DNA of 64,000 nt, taken from Mytilinidion resinicola (lineage: Eukaryota > Ascomycota > Dothideomycetes > Mytilinidiales > Mytilinidiaceae). Positions 34,109 to 46,066 of the stretch are shown here, piece by piece. The stretch covers positions 1,429,456 through 1,493,455 of the forward strand of contig NW_022985442.1 of the NCBI RefSeq assembly GCF_010093595.1, read 5' to 3'. The notes under the pieces are model-generated. The model worked only from the letters and a program-made list of their open reading frames with translations, was not told the origin of the DNA and searched no databases. Both the position numbers and the translations under genes were made by a program. How positions within the stretch are numbered: the first letter of the stretch is position 1; each line of letters begins with the position of its first letter.

Positions 34109-35206
34109 TCACATCCCCGTAACATACCGATGCTGATCCGTCATCTCCGTCACCTGCACCCTCATCCCCACCCTCACCTCCGCCGCCCCCTTCCGCGGCA
34201 CACACAGCATCCCAAAACACGGCTTAAACGTAATCCCCGGATCCACCCTCCGATACTTCATCAGCGTATTCCACGGCTGCCGCTTATGCTCCTCCGCCGT
34301 CTCCGGGTCCACATTCGGCACATGACATCTTGCACAGCGCGCGACCACATCCAGCACCACGCCCTCCAAGCCCAGCTCGTGCAGCACGTTCGCGTAGAAC
34401 GTCGCCGCCGCGTCGGCCTCTGGCACGATGCGCAGCGTCTTCCAACGGTCCTCGGCCCACGGCGCGGTGCCGGCGACGAGGATGTTGGGCCGGAAGCGCG
34501 TCACGCCGATCGTGGCCTCGTCCTGCGCGGCGAGGCGCGCGTTGAGCTCCGCGATGCTGGCTTCGCTGCCGACGAGGATGGGCATCAGGTCCGCGAAGCA
34601 GGTGGATGCGGCGCGGCCGAGGTGCGCGGGGCTGCCGTTGCCGACGAGCGCGCGCGGTGTCGATGAGACGGGGGGTTTGTAGACGAGGCGGACTTCTTGC
34701 GCGAAGAAGGCGTTGAAGGAGTGCGTGATGGCGGGGTCGTATTCGTGGGTCGGCATGGTGGTGCTCCAGACGGTGGCGTCTTGGATGGTTGTGTGCTCGG
34801 CGAGCCAGGCGGCGGAGGGGTGCGCGGGGATGGAGAAAGACAGCTTCTCGTCCATGGAGTCCGGGGCGGGCGCGGTAATGGTGAGGGTGTTGCTAGAGGG
34901 GTCGTAGGAGGGCCGGATCAGGGTCATGCGTGCGTTTTGACGGATGGTGAGGAATTTGCGGTCAGGGTAGGATACCCACATCCATTGGCGGTCGAGGTCT
35001 AAGCCTGTGGGTAGGAGGCGTGCTGAGGTTACGGCGATGCCGTGGCAGGATTTGATCGGGTGGAGGAAGAGGTTTGTGATGGTTGTTGGTGGTGGGAGGG
35101 GGATTTTGGGGCGCTTGCTCCATTGATTTATGACTAGATAGAGGGAAAGTGGGAGGATGAAAATGGCCGTTATGATAAAAGCTTGGAAAGTATTGGAAAG
35201 GGCCAT
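34109..35206 (-). CDS. Membrane-anchored MOSC domain protein, mARC-like
   Basis: Single exon, 365 residues. One N-terminal transmembrane helix (about residues 8-27) is followed by a basic and Pro-rich stretch. The MOSC N-terminal beta-barrel domain starts at LFLHPIKSCHG and includes GLDLDRQWMWV. The MOSC domain has GVTRFRPNILV, and CARCHVPNVDPETAE, where the first Cys is the expected molybdenum-cofactor ligand in mARC-type enzymes. The length and anchor fit mitochondrial amidoxime-reducing component relatives, which reduce N-hydroxylated substrates using cytochrome b5 electrons. Whether this copy is mitochondrial is not visible. The 3' half of the gene is GC-rich compared with its neighbours. 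Confidence 0.9.
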   Translation of the reverse strand: MALSNTFQAFIITAIFILPLSLYLVINQWSKRPKIPLPPPTTITNLFLHPIKSCHGIAVTSARLLPTGLDLDRQWMWVSYPDRKFLTIRQNARMTLIRPSYDPSSNTLTITAPAPDSMDEKLSFSIPAHPSAAWLAEHTTIQDATVWSTTMPTHEYDPAITHSFNAFFAQEVRLVYKPPVSSTPRALVGNGSPAHLGRAASTCFADLMPILVGSEASIAELNARLAAQDEATIGVTRFRPNILVAGTAPWAEDRWKTLRIVPEADAAATFYANVLHELGLEGVVLDVVARCARCHVPNVDPETAEEHKRQPWNTLMKYRRVDPGITFKPCFGMLCVPRKGAAEVRVGMRVQVTEMTDQHRYVTGM

Positions 35207-35407
35207 TTTATATCTGACTTCGGATAGAATGTAGACTTTTCTAGACTAGAAAGTGGAATTGAGGAGTGTTGTAGGGGCGCAGATATGAAAAAAAGATTTT
35301 GAGATACTAGAAAGCGTCCGCGTATCCCGAAAATTTGACTAATGCCTCCGCTCTACGAAAAAGGGTATCTCCTCAAGTAATAGGTCTTAAAGCTGCCTCA
35401 CAGGCAT
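35207..35407. other. Promoter of the MOSC gene
   Basis: Upstream of the MOSC start, AT-rich, with no coding region visible. Confidence 0.35.
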
Positions 35408-37200
35408 ATGATGATTCATTAAAATTACCTCCCGGAGAACATTGAGTCTGAGGAAGGGAGACTTATGTACAAATGGATGAAAGGAGTTCTAGAATCAAGA
35501 TGACATCGCTGCTTGCTAACAAGACAATGTCGGCGGGGTTGTCGGCATCTCTCTCGGACTCGGCGTGCCGATGCCAAGAGATATATCTCGCTGACTAAGG
35601 TGCTTAAGCGAGCGCCGCCAAAGCTTTCCGCAAATTCTTGCAACCTCCCCATCCTCAACACCCCAACACGAGCTTTCGCATCACAACAGATGGGCAGAGC
35701 AACTACAGTGATGCCATTGAGCCACTACAAGAAGCAAAGTTGTCTCATCACTCACTAATAGGAAGCTTCTCGATGTCGCTGCTGGCTAGCTCATCAGAAG
35801 CTACCGAGATCTGCTCATAGGTGTCAGTCTCTCCAGGTAAGAACTTTCAATACCTCCCTTCCTCTTAATGATGATTTTTCATACCATATACAAACTAGAG
35901 TCTTTGACCTCCAAGGAGGAATGAAACTTTTACGAAAGCACGTCAGTCTGATCAAGATGCTTCCATAACATACGCTCGAAATATTTTCGATCACACAGAT
36001 TGCTGATCTATCTGCGCAGGCTCCCCTTGACTACAGACTCCGACCATTAACTGTCCCTGATGCAAAATGTAAGCCATCTCTAGCTCGATTCTTATACCCA
36101 ACACATTGTATGATGATCAGAGTGCTTTGCACGCTGGAAATTACCGACTGAGACCTCTGGTCTACGACGACAAAAAAGGCTGATTCTGAACCTATTGTGT
36201 CACTACCTTCATTTTGCCAATTTTCTATTGAAGGATCATGGACTGACATTCCTAATCGCAGAGACAGAACCCCTACCTTCCACCTTGGCCAACCCTATGT
36301 ACGGTACGAACACCGCTCTTCCTTCTCGAGTCGACTATATGATGAATGGCACTGGGCTCCGAAAATCCATGATCGGATATGCCTTTTTGTGGCAGGCCTA
36401 GAAAACCTCGCCCACTGATTGTCAACAACATGCACACATCTTCTTGGATGACAGACTTGCTCCTTACTGAGACGTCTCTAGGATGGCTTTACTTCGCAGT
36501 GATGTATGGTTGTTTTTGCGTAACGTAAGTTGCCGGCGTCACTCACGCATTTTCCTACATGATGAACCATTTAGATGACGAGTCTTATCCGGGTTTCCGA
36601 TGCAGACAACCTTTTTTATATACCATTCATGCATTTTCTGATCCAGTAGCACAAACTCTGCATGCTCTTCAACTGCTATTTCGTTTGCAATCTGCTAACG
36701 ACAATCACAACAGATGTTTCATACAAGTTAATCAGACATAATTCTTCAACCTTGACAGCCCGACTGCTTCGCCCAGCTCCGAGCCTCCTGGTACGGCACT
36801 TCCCATCCTACCCACTATCCCACATTACATGATGATTCGACCTACAAATGACAAGCATATGTCCAAGTTGCCTTCGGGTGCGAAGACGAGAATGTCTTAA
36901 CTGATTCAATCGCCAGAGGCTTCTTTGGTTTCATTGCATTTGATGGAACTGCGCTGACCTGTTCCTCAGCCACTAATACCGATACTGACCCAAAACTCGT
37001 GTTCGATTTTCAAATGTATGTATCTGCCCTCCCGTATTTCTTGCTCCCCCCAACGAAAGTGTCTCGAATGATGATACTCTTTCAATCACGACGGTCTTCT
37101 TAGCTACTCAGTAGCATTGATGACATTGCCCTTGACCGGGCTAAACTCTGACACCGACACTCTGGACTCGCCTTGTTACTACTCCAGTACTTGACGGTAC
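35408..37200 (+). repeat. Decayed tandem array of exon-intron-like modules, about 240 nt each
   Basis: The word ATGATGA recurs at 35408, 35868, 36110, 36339, 36559, 36829 and 37068, usually about 220-270 nt apart (one interval is about double). From the second copy on, each is preceded 30-55 nt upstream by a splice-donor-like GTAAG, GTACGG or GTATG, and before several donors lies a related peptide end: TDTDPKLVFDFQM (36975-37015), ETEPLPSTLANPM (36260-36298) and TDSDH-stop-LSLMQN (36030-36068). One module has a clean open exon from 36861 to 37015. Others contain stops. This looks like a gene that grew by tandem duplication of an exon plus intron and then decayed. Protein family not recognised. 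Confidence 0.6.
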
Positions 37201-37471
37201 ATTGAGCTAACTCGCATAATAGGATATATCACAGGTCACTCAACATCTGACATGTTGTAGAAACTAAGGTGAGTGGTATATATAGAACTATGAATATAAA
37301 CACCATGAAGCTCTATTAAGGGTATCGTGCGATTTTGTTTTGAATGCTCGTCTCAACAAATGTGACGACGATATGCAATGCTGCTCCTCTCATCCGTGAC
37401 CCGTTGGAGTGAGAAGAGTGCCCTCGAACGCCGTTGAACCCATGCATGTATCATCCTACCTGCTCCCGAAC
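37201..37471. other. 3' flank of the histidine phosphatase gene
   Basis: Short spacer after the module array. Nothing seen. Confidence 0.35.
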
Positions 37472-39590
37472 TCAAGAAGCATTGCGGTCACTGATCGTCC
37501 ATCTTCTCTTGAACCCACTCACCCGCTCGGTGTGAGCCGCAACCGGCGCCGGTCCCCACAACCCCGTGACAGACCTGCCCGCCGTCGGCAGCGGCGCCAC
37601 GTCGTCGTTCTCCGACTGATTCGAGATCGTCTTCGTCAGCGCGTTACTCGGCTTCGAGTCCGGGAAGTTGAGCACCAGATCCGCGCCCGGACTCGACGAG
37701 CGCACACTCGCCGATCCGATGGTCGAGGGCCCCCGACTCCACAGCCCCGTCGTCGACATCGCCGGCGCATTCTGCGTCGCGGACGGCGCGTACAGCCTCG
37801 ACGACGAGTTGGACGTCGAGCTGCGGCGCATGCTTCCCAGGGCGCTGTTGACGCCGCGGATGGGCTCGACGGCGCCGAAGGGGTACTCGGCGGGGCTGCT
37901 GATGGTAGTGGTCGAGTTGAAGCGGCGGCGGTACTCGGTTGGGCTGGACAGCATGGGCGGGGACTGGACTTCGGAGAGCTTGGCGGGGTCGGCGCCCGGG
38001 CGGAGGTGGTCGAGGGAGGCGAGGATTCTCATCTCGTAGTCTTCCGACATGCCGAGATCGAGGACTGGCGAGCGGCGGAGGTCGGGGAGGGGAGGTGAGG
38101 GGAGGGGGGACCTGTGGGTGGGGGTGTCTTTGCGGACGGCCATGGAGAGCGAGGCCATGCCGACGTCGAGGAGGACGGGCTGGTTGGAGATGGCGCCGAG
38201 GAGGGCGTTGCAGCCAGCGCCGTGGGTGACGAGGACGAGGACGAGGTCGCTGTCGTCGTCGGGCTCGTCGCCGGAGTCTCCGCCGATGGCGTCGTGCATT
38301 TTGTCTTGGTGGCTTGAGATGCCGTGCTCCTTGTACCAATCCATCATACCCGCGAGACCCTTTCGGAAGCGTTTGTGCATGGTGCTCCATTCGTCCCCGT
38401 ATTCGCCTCCGTCGCCCCATTCTTGCGGTGCCCTCATGCTGTCCCATTGGTAATCGACGTCCACGCAGGCATCTCGCGCGTGGGCTACGTAGCCTCGAGG
38501 TATGGGATCGGAAGGCGAGACAGCGTAGGTGGGTACTGGAGGGTCGTAGATGTTGCTTGTCACCTTGTGCGAGGTAGAGAGGGGTGTCGATACTCGGTGA
38601 CTTGTCCTGCTGCTTGTACTGCCAACGCTCCCCTGACTGTTTGATCGGTTGTGGTTGTGGAGAGGTAGAGCTTGGGATAAGCTACTTAGGTTCGATAACA
38701 CAGAGTCGTCGGCGTGGTTTGAAGTGTGATTTGAAGGTCGTGAGCTTCCGGCCTTCCATCCACCTGGGAAGTGGCCTTTGATGCTGTGTGGGTTCTGCTG
38801 CACCTCGATGTACTCTCCACGACGAAGAAGGTCCGCCTTGGCTCCCGCGACCATCATTGTGGAGTTTGGCGGCGGTGTGATATTCTCGAAATAATCTGGA
38901 GACAGCCATTCCCCGAGGAATGCATCAATGCGTAGCATAGTCTTCTCGGGTGCCTTGCGTCTCAAGGACTTCCTGAACACGGCTAGGGCAGGATCGTCCT
39001 CGGGTTCTGGGACATGAGGCTCTGGAATAGAGGCCAGATGGGGTGACGTCGAGCCTACGGCGCGGGTCTTCGGGGACCCAGGGCGAGCATGTGGACTGCC
39101 GGAGTTCTTTGGGGACTGGCTTCGCCCTGGGACGCTGTCTGATGGAACCTGGTACTGTGCAATGCCAGCACTGATGGCAACAGACGTCTGAACACAGCGA
39201 AGGTACGGTGACGAATGGACTACGATTTTCTGCTTTCGCTTTGTAGACTTCGAGGCTTTCCCATTGGTACTTGATGTGTCCTGGGCTCCGAAGCTAAAGC
39301 TATCCAGCCCATAGGAGCTCCCGTTAGCTCCAAATCCTTTGTCCTCGCCCTCTTCTCTAGCATGAAGCAGAGCTGCTATGCGTGTTCCGAGAGCTTTTGA
39401 TTGAGCCCATCCGCCGTAGGTCAAGGGAGGGTCGTAGGGGGTGGGGGAGGTAAGATGCCAGGTCTTGTCCGCAGCGTCTAGCCGAGCTCCATGCCTGCAT
39501 ACTGTCCATTAGCACATATTAAGTGAAGGAAGAGTGTTTCAATGATATAGCGTACCTGGCTATAATCACCACAGCTGGTCCAGTCGGCAT
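37472..39590 (-). CDS. Histidine phosphatase superfamily protein (phosphoglycerate mutase-like)
   Basis: Two exons, 39590-39556 and 39494-37472, about 685 residues. The 60-nt intron splits the catalytic signature: exon 1 ends after VVIIAR and exon 2 begins HGARLDAAD, rebuilding the RHG motif. Downstream come GGWAQSKALGTRIA, SSPYLRCVQTS (second Arg of the active site), and LVLVTHGAGCN, which holds the second catalytic His. Between these lies a Ser-rich, probably disordered insertion. The C-terminal 200 residues are also Ser/Pro-rich. This is the arrangement of long fungal members of the family, whose substrates (phosphoproteins, phosphoinositides or small phosphoesters) are mostly unknown. Without the first 35-nt exon the frame lacks the catalytic His. 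Confidence 0.92.
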
Positions 39591-40802
39591 GGTGGCGGCG
39601 CGGTGGATTACAGGCCAGCGTGGCGTAACGGGCTACAACCTAAACGCTACCTTTGTACGCCTCATGCAAAACAGAGGAGCTGCAGAGATGCGGCGGAACT
39701 ATGTCAGGGCCAGGAAAAGGGTTGAAAGGGCGAGGGTTGGGGTGGTAGATGTGAATGGTGGCCAGTGGCGGTAGTTTGGAGCTCAGTTTTGCTGAAGGTT
39801 GCGGCGGCAGACCCAGTCCGTCATTCATGCGGGCTCGGTGACAGAATATGGCTGTCCGCATGATGCGAGCAGAACTTTTCAGGAGTCTATAATAGCCGAC
39901 TTCATTGACCCACAGCCACGTCTAATACTACGTATAAAGCTCGACGTGGCTTTGATGGTGGTTTCTCCGGTTGCAGCACTCCCTGAAAGCTTGTCTCCCC
40001 AAGAAGCCTGTCTTGCATGTGATTCGCTCCTCGAAGGCACAATTCACTCGCTTCATGGGGCCGTTAAAGCCTATGTCGAACGTCTTGAATCTAAAATCAA
40101 CTACCTACTGAGCATCGACCCAACTGGAGTCATACAGGCTCTGGACTGGAGGACCAGAGAGTGACCTCGCGTATCCTGTACTCGCTCTTCTACTTGATAC
40201 CACATAGAAGAATTTAGCCAATATTGCACAGTTACTGGAACTTTTGGGTCTATGGCGAGTTCGGTCAAAGCACAGCGGCAGTTTTATCAAGTATTTGGGC
40301 CGTCCTCTTGCGCTGTTTTTATTCTTTGGGCCGCTTAACTCCGAACTTTGCTGTGCACACGCCCTCTTGTACAATTAAACGAGCCTTACATAGAGCCACC
40401 AGCAAAATCGGGAGGCTTTGAATAGAATGAGCATTGATCAGCTCTCTATTAATTTGTATTGGTGAAAGAAAGTGACCGAACTAGACACAATGCTGACCTG
40501 CGATCGTGCTGACAACGCCACTATCGCTTTACCAACTGCGATAATAGCTACATCTGCAAAGAGACCTTGCTTCTACACATATGAGGAAAGATCAGCCCTT
40601 CTTACTCAAGATTCCAAGGTTACTCAGCTTGCCGAATCGAGCATCCCGTGAAGCTCAGGAATCGCGTGGCTGAAATAGGGCTGACCGGTAGTGGAGTTTA
40701 GAGAACGTGAGTAAGCTATTCTCCAGAGCCGACCAAGTATACAACCTCGCCTTACCCGATCTCCTTCGTAGATTTGAGCGCTCCATATGCGACGATTTCG
40801 AG
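39591..40802. other. Intergenic with one weak open frame
   Basis: A plus-strand frame at 39799-40164 (121 residues, later part helical with VKAYVERLESKINYLL) is possible but has no family and no supporting introns. The rest, up to the zinc-cluster gene, shows nothing recognisable. Confidence 0.35.
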
Positions 40803-43116
40803 ATGCGAACGACCATTGCGTGTGAACGGTAAGACTTCATTTTCGCACTTCCAATCGAGCGCCCATTGGTGTGGTTGTACAGCATCCCGAACCCACACCT
40901 CAAGTGCAACGGCGGCAGGCTAGATCTCGTGGGATAAGGCCTGTACTGTCAAAGCTCCTTGCATGTACTATGGTGCCCCAAAGCTTGACTCGAATCCCCT
41001 CCAGTGATGAATAGCCGTTTGGTTCTTCGCTAACGTGGCTTCACAGATGCAGGTACTACACTCGCCACTCTGGAGATCTTAAAAAAAATTCTGACCATTC
41101 CGACGCAGGAAATCAAAAGTGAAATGCATTCACGACGGGACCTCACCTTGTCAAGGCTGTGAGAAGGCTAAGCTCACGGAGACATGTGTTCTCCAGGGCC
41201 CTTTTGCCAACCGACCTCCTGGTGAGAGCCTCGTGAAATCCAAGAGAAAACCCACGCCTCTTGCAGGCACTGGAGAAGAAAGAAGACGCAAAATACCCCG
41301 ATTTGAGTCCAGTACTGTCTCAGAGTTCTTTTCTTCCGTCCCGACCGGACTCATAAACGAGGCAGTTTCCATACTCCGACTCAAATTCCCCGAGTATGGA
41401 TTCATCCAACCTCCCTCTCTCGAGCCCAAGCATGACCAGCCAGATATTGAAAAACTCAGGCTCCTGGCAATTCTTGCAGTCGCGTCTCGCTATATGCCCA
41501 ACCAGAGTCTAGAGCAATCCGAACAGTACGCCGCATTCGTGCGACAGGACCTGTTGCTCCACGTTGCATCACCTCCACGTCTGAGTATCATCCAAGCTTT
41601 CTTAGTGCTTGCTCTCTATGAATGGGGCGAAGGCGTTGGCTACCGCGCCTGGATGTTTGCGGGTGTAGCCATTAGGATGGCGCAGTGCCTCGTCGCCACA
41701 CGAGCGGAAGCATTCGTTTCTGAAGCGAAAGACAATGCAGAGGACCTCAGACCTTCGGAATCAGAAAACAGAACCCTATGGACTTGTTTCGTCATCGACA
41801 AGTTGCTGAGCTGTGGAAGACAGAGACCCGCGATGATGCATATAGACGACATATCTACACACCTACCAATAGCAGAGAGAGAATTTGCTTTCGATGTCGA
41901 GTCACCGCAGCACGTCACCTTTCGAGAGCTCCTAGACGACCCTATACTTTCTAGATCACATGGTACCATTGAGTATCAATACAGTATCATCGTTCGTGGA
42001 ATCAACATCTGGGCCAAGATTCATAGCTACATCGTCAACGGCGGACGCAGGCAGCAAGGTCAAATGGACCTCGACCAGTACCCCTGGGTACCAGGCTCTT
42101 TTTGGTACAACCTTGAAAAGGAACTCTTCCGGTGGAGGGATGAGCAGGAAGACCGCCTGAAGTACCCGAGAGCACCCGTTGGAGCCCATGCTCATTTCAG
42201 ACACGGAGAGATATTCGCATACATCAATCTCTTGTATTTCCTCAGGTAAGTGCTGTATCTATAGAAGACATGTCTTCAAGCCTGATCTTGTATTAGTGTC
42301 ATCTTCATTCGTCGAGAATGGATACCCTTCCTGCCAGCAGCCGGTACCGGACCTAGTGGACCCCAAGACGCGCCCCATTTCAAGACGCAGGCCCCGGATG
42401 GATGGTGGGACAACAACAATCAGCTCATGTTCGATGCTTCTGTGCAGATTACCCACTTGATGCGGGACCTCAAACGGGACAACGCATCTTTGATCACTCC
42501 GTTTTCCGGCCTGTGCGTCTACACATCTGCGATCATGCACTTATATCTCGACGCTTTTCCCCTCATGAATCTTAGCAATAGCCAAAGTGCACAAGAATAT
42601 GCTCGACAGAACATCGAAACGCTAGAAGAGTTCCGCGGGATGTGGAAGATCAGCGAAGGTTGGTGCAGCGTCATCGAGATAGCGAAGTCCATGTACCAGC
42701 GCATCAAGTCCGACCACAGCAGCTTTACTGGCAAGACCCGAGAAGACTTTCTGCAACTAGAGACTGCTTTCAACATCATGGGACCGTCCAAGAATAACGG
42801 CACACCTACCTCCACCACGATATCAACGGAATCGACACCACAATGTAACAACCCAGTAACGCCAAACGTTGTTCCTCCTACCAGGAATACAATGGTCTCC
42901 TACTCCGGTACGCAACCATACAACAACGCCTGGGACGGTGTCAATGGCAATCAACCATACTCTGGAATTCCTTCGGCGACATTCGACTTGCTCCAGAACA
43001 TCGACAGTGACAGCTGGCGAGTGTGGTCCTTTTGGGATGACCCGAATCTTGTACCCTTCGACAACTCTCCTATAGATTTCGTTGCTGAACCTCTCCTCGA
43101 TGGCTTACGGAGATGA
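40803..43116 (+). CDS. Zn2Cys6 transcription factor, with a 6-nt microexon
   Basis: Exons 40803-40828, 41047-41052, 41109-42245 and 42297-43116, about 662 residues. Exon 1 ends TGT GAA CG; the 6-nt exon ATGCAG and exon 3 then read C-E-R-C-R-K-S-K-V-K-C, completing the zinc cluster, followed by PCQGC and ETC. Without the microexon the second Cys is lost. Intron 1 (218 nt) ends with GCTAAC and TTCACAG; intron 2 (56 nt) has TTCTGACC before CGCAG. The middle region has WTCFVIDKLLSCGRQRP and IDDISTHLPIAE, typical of the fungal-specific TF domain. The C-terminus is Thr/Asn/Pro-rich with FDLLQNIDSDSWRVWSFWDD, a likely acidic aromatic activation segment. Regulated pathway unknown. Confidence 0.88.
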
Positions 43117-44287
43117 GTATCCGGAACATGGAACCGGACCTATCAGTCATTAAATCCTCGTCAAAATGGTTGCTCGAAGGAGACCACACCGCCCCTCAGT
43201 AGCAAGGCCTTGGAGGACACTCTGTCGGCTCTCCCGAGTGCATCTCATCACGCTTCTGTCCCTTTTACCCCTAAATCGGCCAATAAGCTCAAGAGGCCCC
43301 TCCATGTACGCCAAAGAACCGAAGTAGCAACAAGAAGAACGACAGGGACTACCGCCCTGGAGGCTCGGCGTCTAATGCTCCAGACGGCAAGCTGAAGAAG
43401 AAGAGGAGAAAGGCTGCGAGCGTGGGAGCGCGAAGAGGACTCCTGGAGTGGAAGTAAGACCGGGAGCTTGACCAAGCACAAAGCACAGAGCACAAGCTTT
43501 ATCACAAAGCATTATCTGAATACCTGCCCCAGGGAGCCAAAAATATCCACAAGGCAGGCCTCCAAACCGGCCAGCCTCGTTCGACCCCTGCAAACCCTAT
43601 GCCCAGATTCCGGCTAGATGTAACATGGTTACCCCCAAAGCCAGACAACCCTCCTAAGCAATCGAAGCTCACGCTACTACCACCCTCCACGCACAGCCCC
43701 TAGCCAAAGCCTCGATTCCCCACTCCCAAATACCCACAAGCCTGTGTGCTGTACGTACGCAACGCTCAGCCGCACTCGAAGCCCCGCGCCCCCTACATGA
43801 CGTTCGCCATCTCTTTGCTGACCAAGCCCGGCCAAGCCTTGCGAGGCGAACCTCGTCAGCTCACGGTCCCGAGGAGACACAGCTGCCTCGCCAAGCACCG
43901 CTCTGCCTGCCATGGCGCCAGCAGCTAGCGGACCGCTGGAATAAGGTCTGTTAAGAGTCTGACGGGTAGCCTTAGGGTTGTTGGCGTGTGCAGAGGTGAG
44001 AACCTTAATGTGTCATCGCACGAAGCGCGGGGGGGTGGATAGAGTGAGAGGGTCTTGGACAGCATCGAAGAGGAAAAAAGAATTGAGTTGTAGAAGAAAG
44101 CGCTTGTAGAACCAAACTCTAGGGCTTCGTTCGGCGGAGGAGCAGTCTAGGGGTCTTGAAAATCAAACATATTCTCTCGAGGTACATTTAACGTGCTACA
44201 CACATGCCCACGTACCAAAACCCCACCGTCTAACTCCATAGTCGCAATCAAAAACAGCAGACTCTCTTTCTCTCGTTTGTCCACCTT
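43117..44287. other. Convergent intergenic region
   Basis: Between the 3' ends of the Zn2Cys6 and bZIP genes. Mostly C-rich unique sequence. A short frame ending near 43457 encodes a Lys/Arg-rich tail but has no start or context. No gene called. Confidence 0.4.
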
Positions 44288-46066
44288 TCAGCAACCCTTC
44301 TCCCCCCTCATCCCCCTCCACCATCTCGCGCTCCGCCACAGCTCGTCGTCCACCAGGAACCAGTACTTCCGCAGCACCCACAGCTCCGGCTCCCAGCTAC
44401 GCATGTCGCTCGCGCTGCCCTGGTCCAGCACGCCCGCGCCGCTGCCCCAGCACTTGAACCCGTCGGTCGTGAAGTCGCCGCACAGTTCTGAGCGGGAGAC
44501 GAGGGCGGGCGAGGCGTTGAGGGCGGTGATGATGCGGTCGCGGAGGGAGGGGTAGGGGAGGCCGTCCTGGAGGGGGGGGTATTAAATTACGGTAGTGTTA
44601 TCTTTGCGAACGGTGGGTGTGGATGAAGGAGGGGTTCGGGAAGAGCAGGCAGTTAAGAGAAGAGTCATATACGTACGATATACGAATGATGCGGCTGTGT
44701 TAACTGCAAAGTTGTGGGGACCAAGTCCCGTTTGACGTGCGTGTACTTTGCATACGCTTGCACCATCTGCGCGGGGTTGTTGGCATCTAGGCCCGGGATG
44801 TAGACGGGGCTGACGGCGTCGTAGTCGAGGTACTGCAGCATGTCGAAGCCCAGCTGGCGCGCGTTCACGTGCAACGCGGTGAAGAAGTTATACTGATGGA
44901 GCCGCATGGACATGGGACCGGTGGGGGAGGTATCCGCGGCCCCCGCAGCTCGCCGTAGCTGGTGGCCGAGCAAATTATTTGGCTTTGCGAGATTGGGGCT
45001 TTCGGAACCGCAGCGCGGCCGGGTGCGGCGTCTTTTGCTGTTCGAAGCAACGCGCGAGACAAGCGTTGGCAGGAGCTCTTCCGACTCGAGGACAGTACAA
45101 GTCTCTTCGATGAAACCGTCGATTAGAAGGCCTTGCTTGATGACTTCTTGGATCAGATTTTGCTTTGTGTGTAACGGCAGGCGGTTGTAGCGTTTCGTCA
45201 GGTCTTTCACGAGCTTCTGAAACTCTCCACCTCGGGGGTCGGCCAATGGAAGCGCGGACTTCGTTCCTGCGTCCAAATAAGCTTGGGGGTAGGCAGGGAG
45301 ACTGTAGAGACTGCATACAGCGTTAGGAGTGTTGGTTCCACTCCCTAAATGCAGGCCATCCAATGGCAGGTTACCATCCGCGTTAAAAGCGAGCTCGGAG
45401 GCCGAATCTGTAGCTGCCTGGTAGCTAATCATAGGTGGGTCTTGATGAAAGAAGGGCTCGCGAGGGTAGTATGGCACTGATGGGATCCAAGGGTGGTGGG
45501 CCCAGGGTTCTGCGTAGCTTTCGACTTCGTGGCTTTGACCTGCATAGGATTCTGGAAGCCAGGCAGGGTCTGGGCCGTCGTAAGTCTGTGGACATATATG
45601 TCCCAACGGTGGCTCATGATAGCCAGCCGTAACAGGCACCGATCCCGGCTGGATGTAGTCGTCCCCGGACAGGGGCTCTAGTGGTAAAGAGCGAAGATAG
45701 GGAGATATATCGTGACCAAGTTCGAGGGAGAATTGACCATCGAGAGACGGTTCTGGAGATCCCGCAGAAGAGCCCGGGCCACTCGATGATGGGTCGTTGT
45801 CAAGAAGCTGTTCTAAAAACTGGAGCTTCCTCTTCCGCTTTTCGCCTGCGAAAGCCAGCTGAATCAGTACAGACCGCTAAGTAACTCAACCACGTATTGA
45901 AGCACCTACGGTAATTCCTTGAAGCGATGCGGTTCTGTTGCTTGCGTGCTTCGCTGTTGACCTTGGTAGGCTTGGGAGTCGGAGAGGCCGAGGGTCTCCT
46001 GATGTCCGTCTCTTTCGCAGGTCCTCCAAGCGTCGTTGCAGAGCGCGTTCGTCTAGGTCTATGCAT
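44288..46066 (-). CDS. bZIP transcription factor with DUF3425-type C-terminus
   Basis: Three exons, 46066-45910, 45845-44677 and 44566-44288, about 534 residues. The basic region QQNRIASRNYREKRKRK fits N-x7-R and is split by the first intron (64 nt) inside the NYR codon; the zipper is short (LQFLEQLL). A Pro/Tyr/Ser-rich middle follows, with a helical segment LVKDLTKRYNRLPLHTKQNL. The C-terminal region, from MRLHQYNFFTALHVNARQLGF to LPYPSLRDRII and DGFKCWG, ending near WVLRKYWFLVDD, is the DUF3425 pattern common in fungal bZIP proteins. The last intron (110 nt) ends in a C-rich tract. Such factors often regulate stress, secondary metabolism or nutrient genes; the target here is unknown. Confidence 0.9.

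Noticed and set aside
39799..40164. 121-codon plus-strand frame with a helical second half
   Set aside because: No recognisable domain, poor start context, no introns; kept only as a note in the intergenic entry.
43320..43457. Lys/Arg-rich peptide ending GLLEWK after the Zn2Cys6 gene
   Set aside because: Short frame with no start, no acceptor in the right phase and no family; treated as chance.
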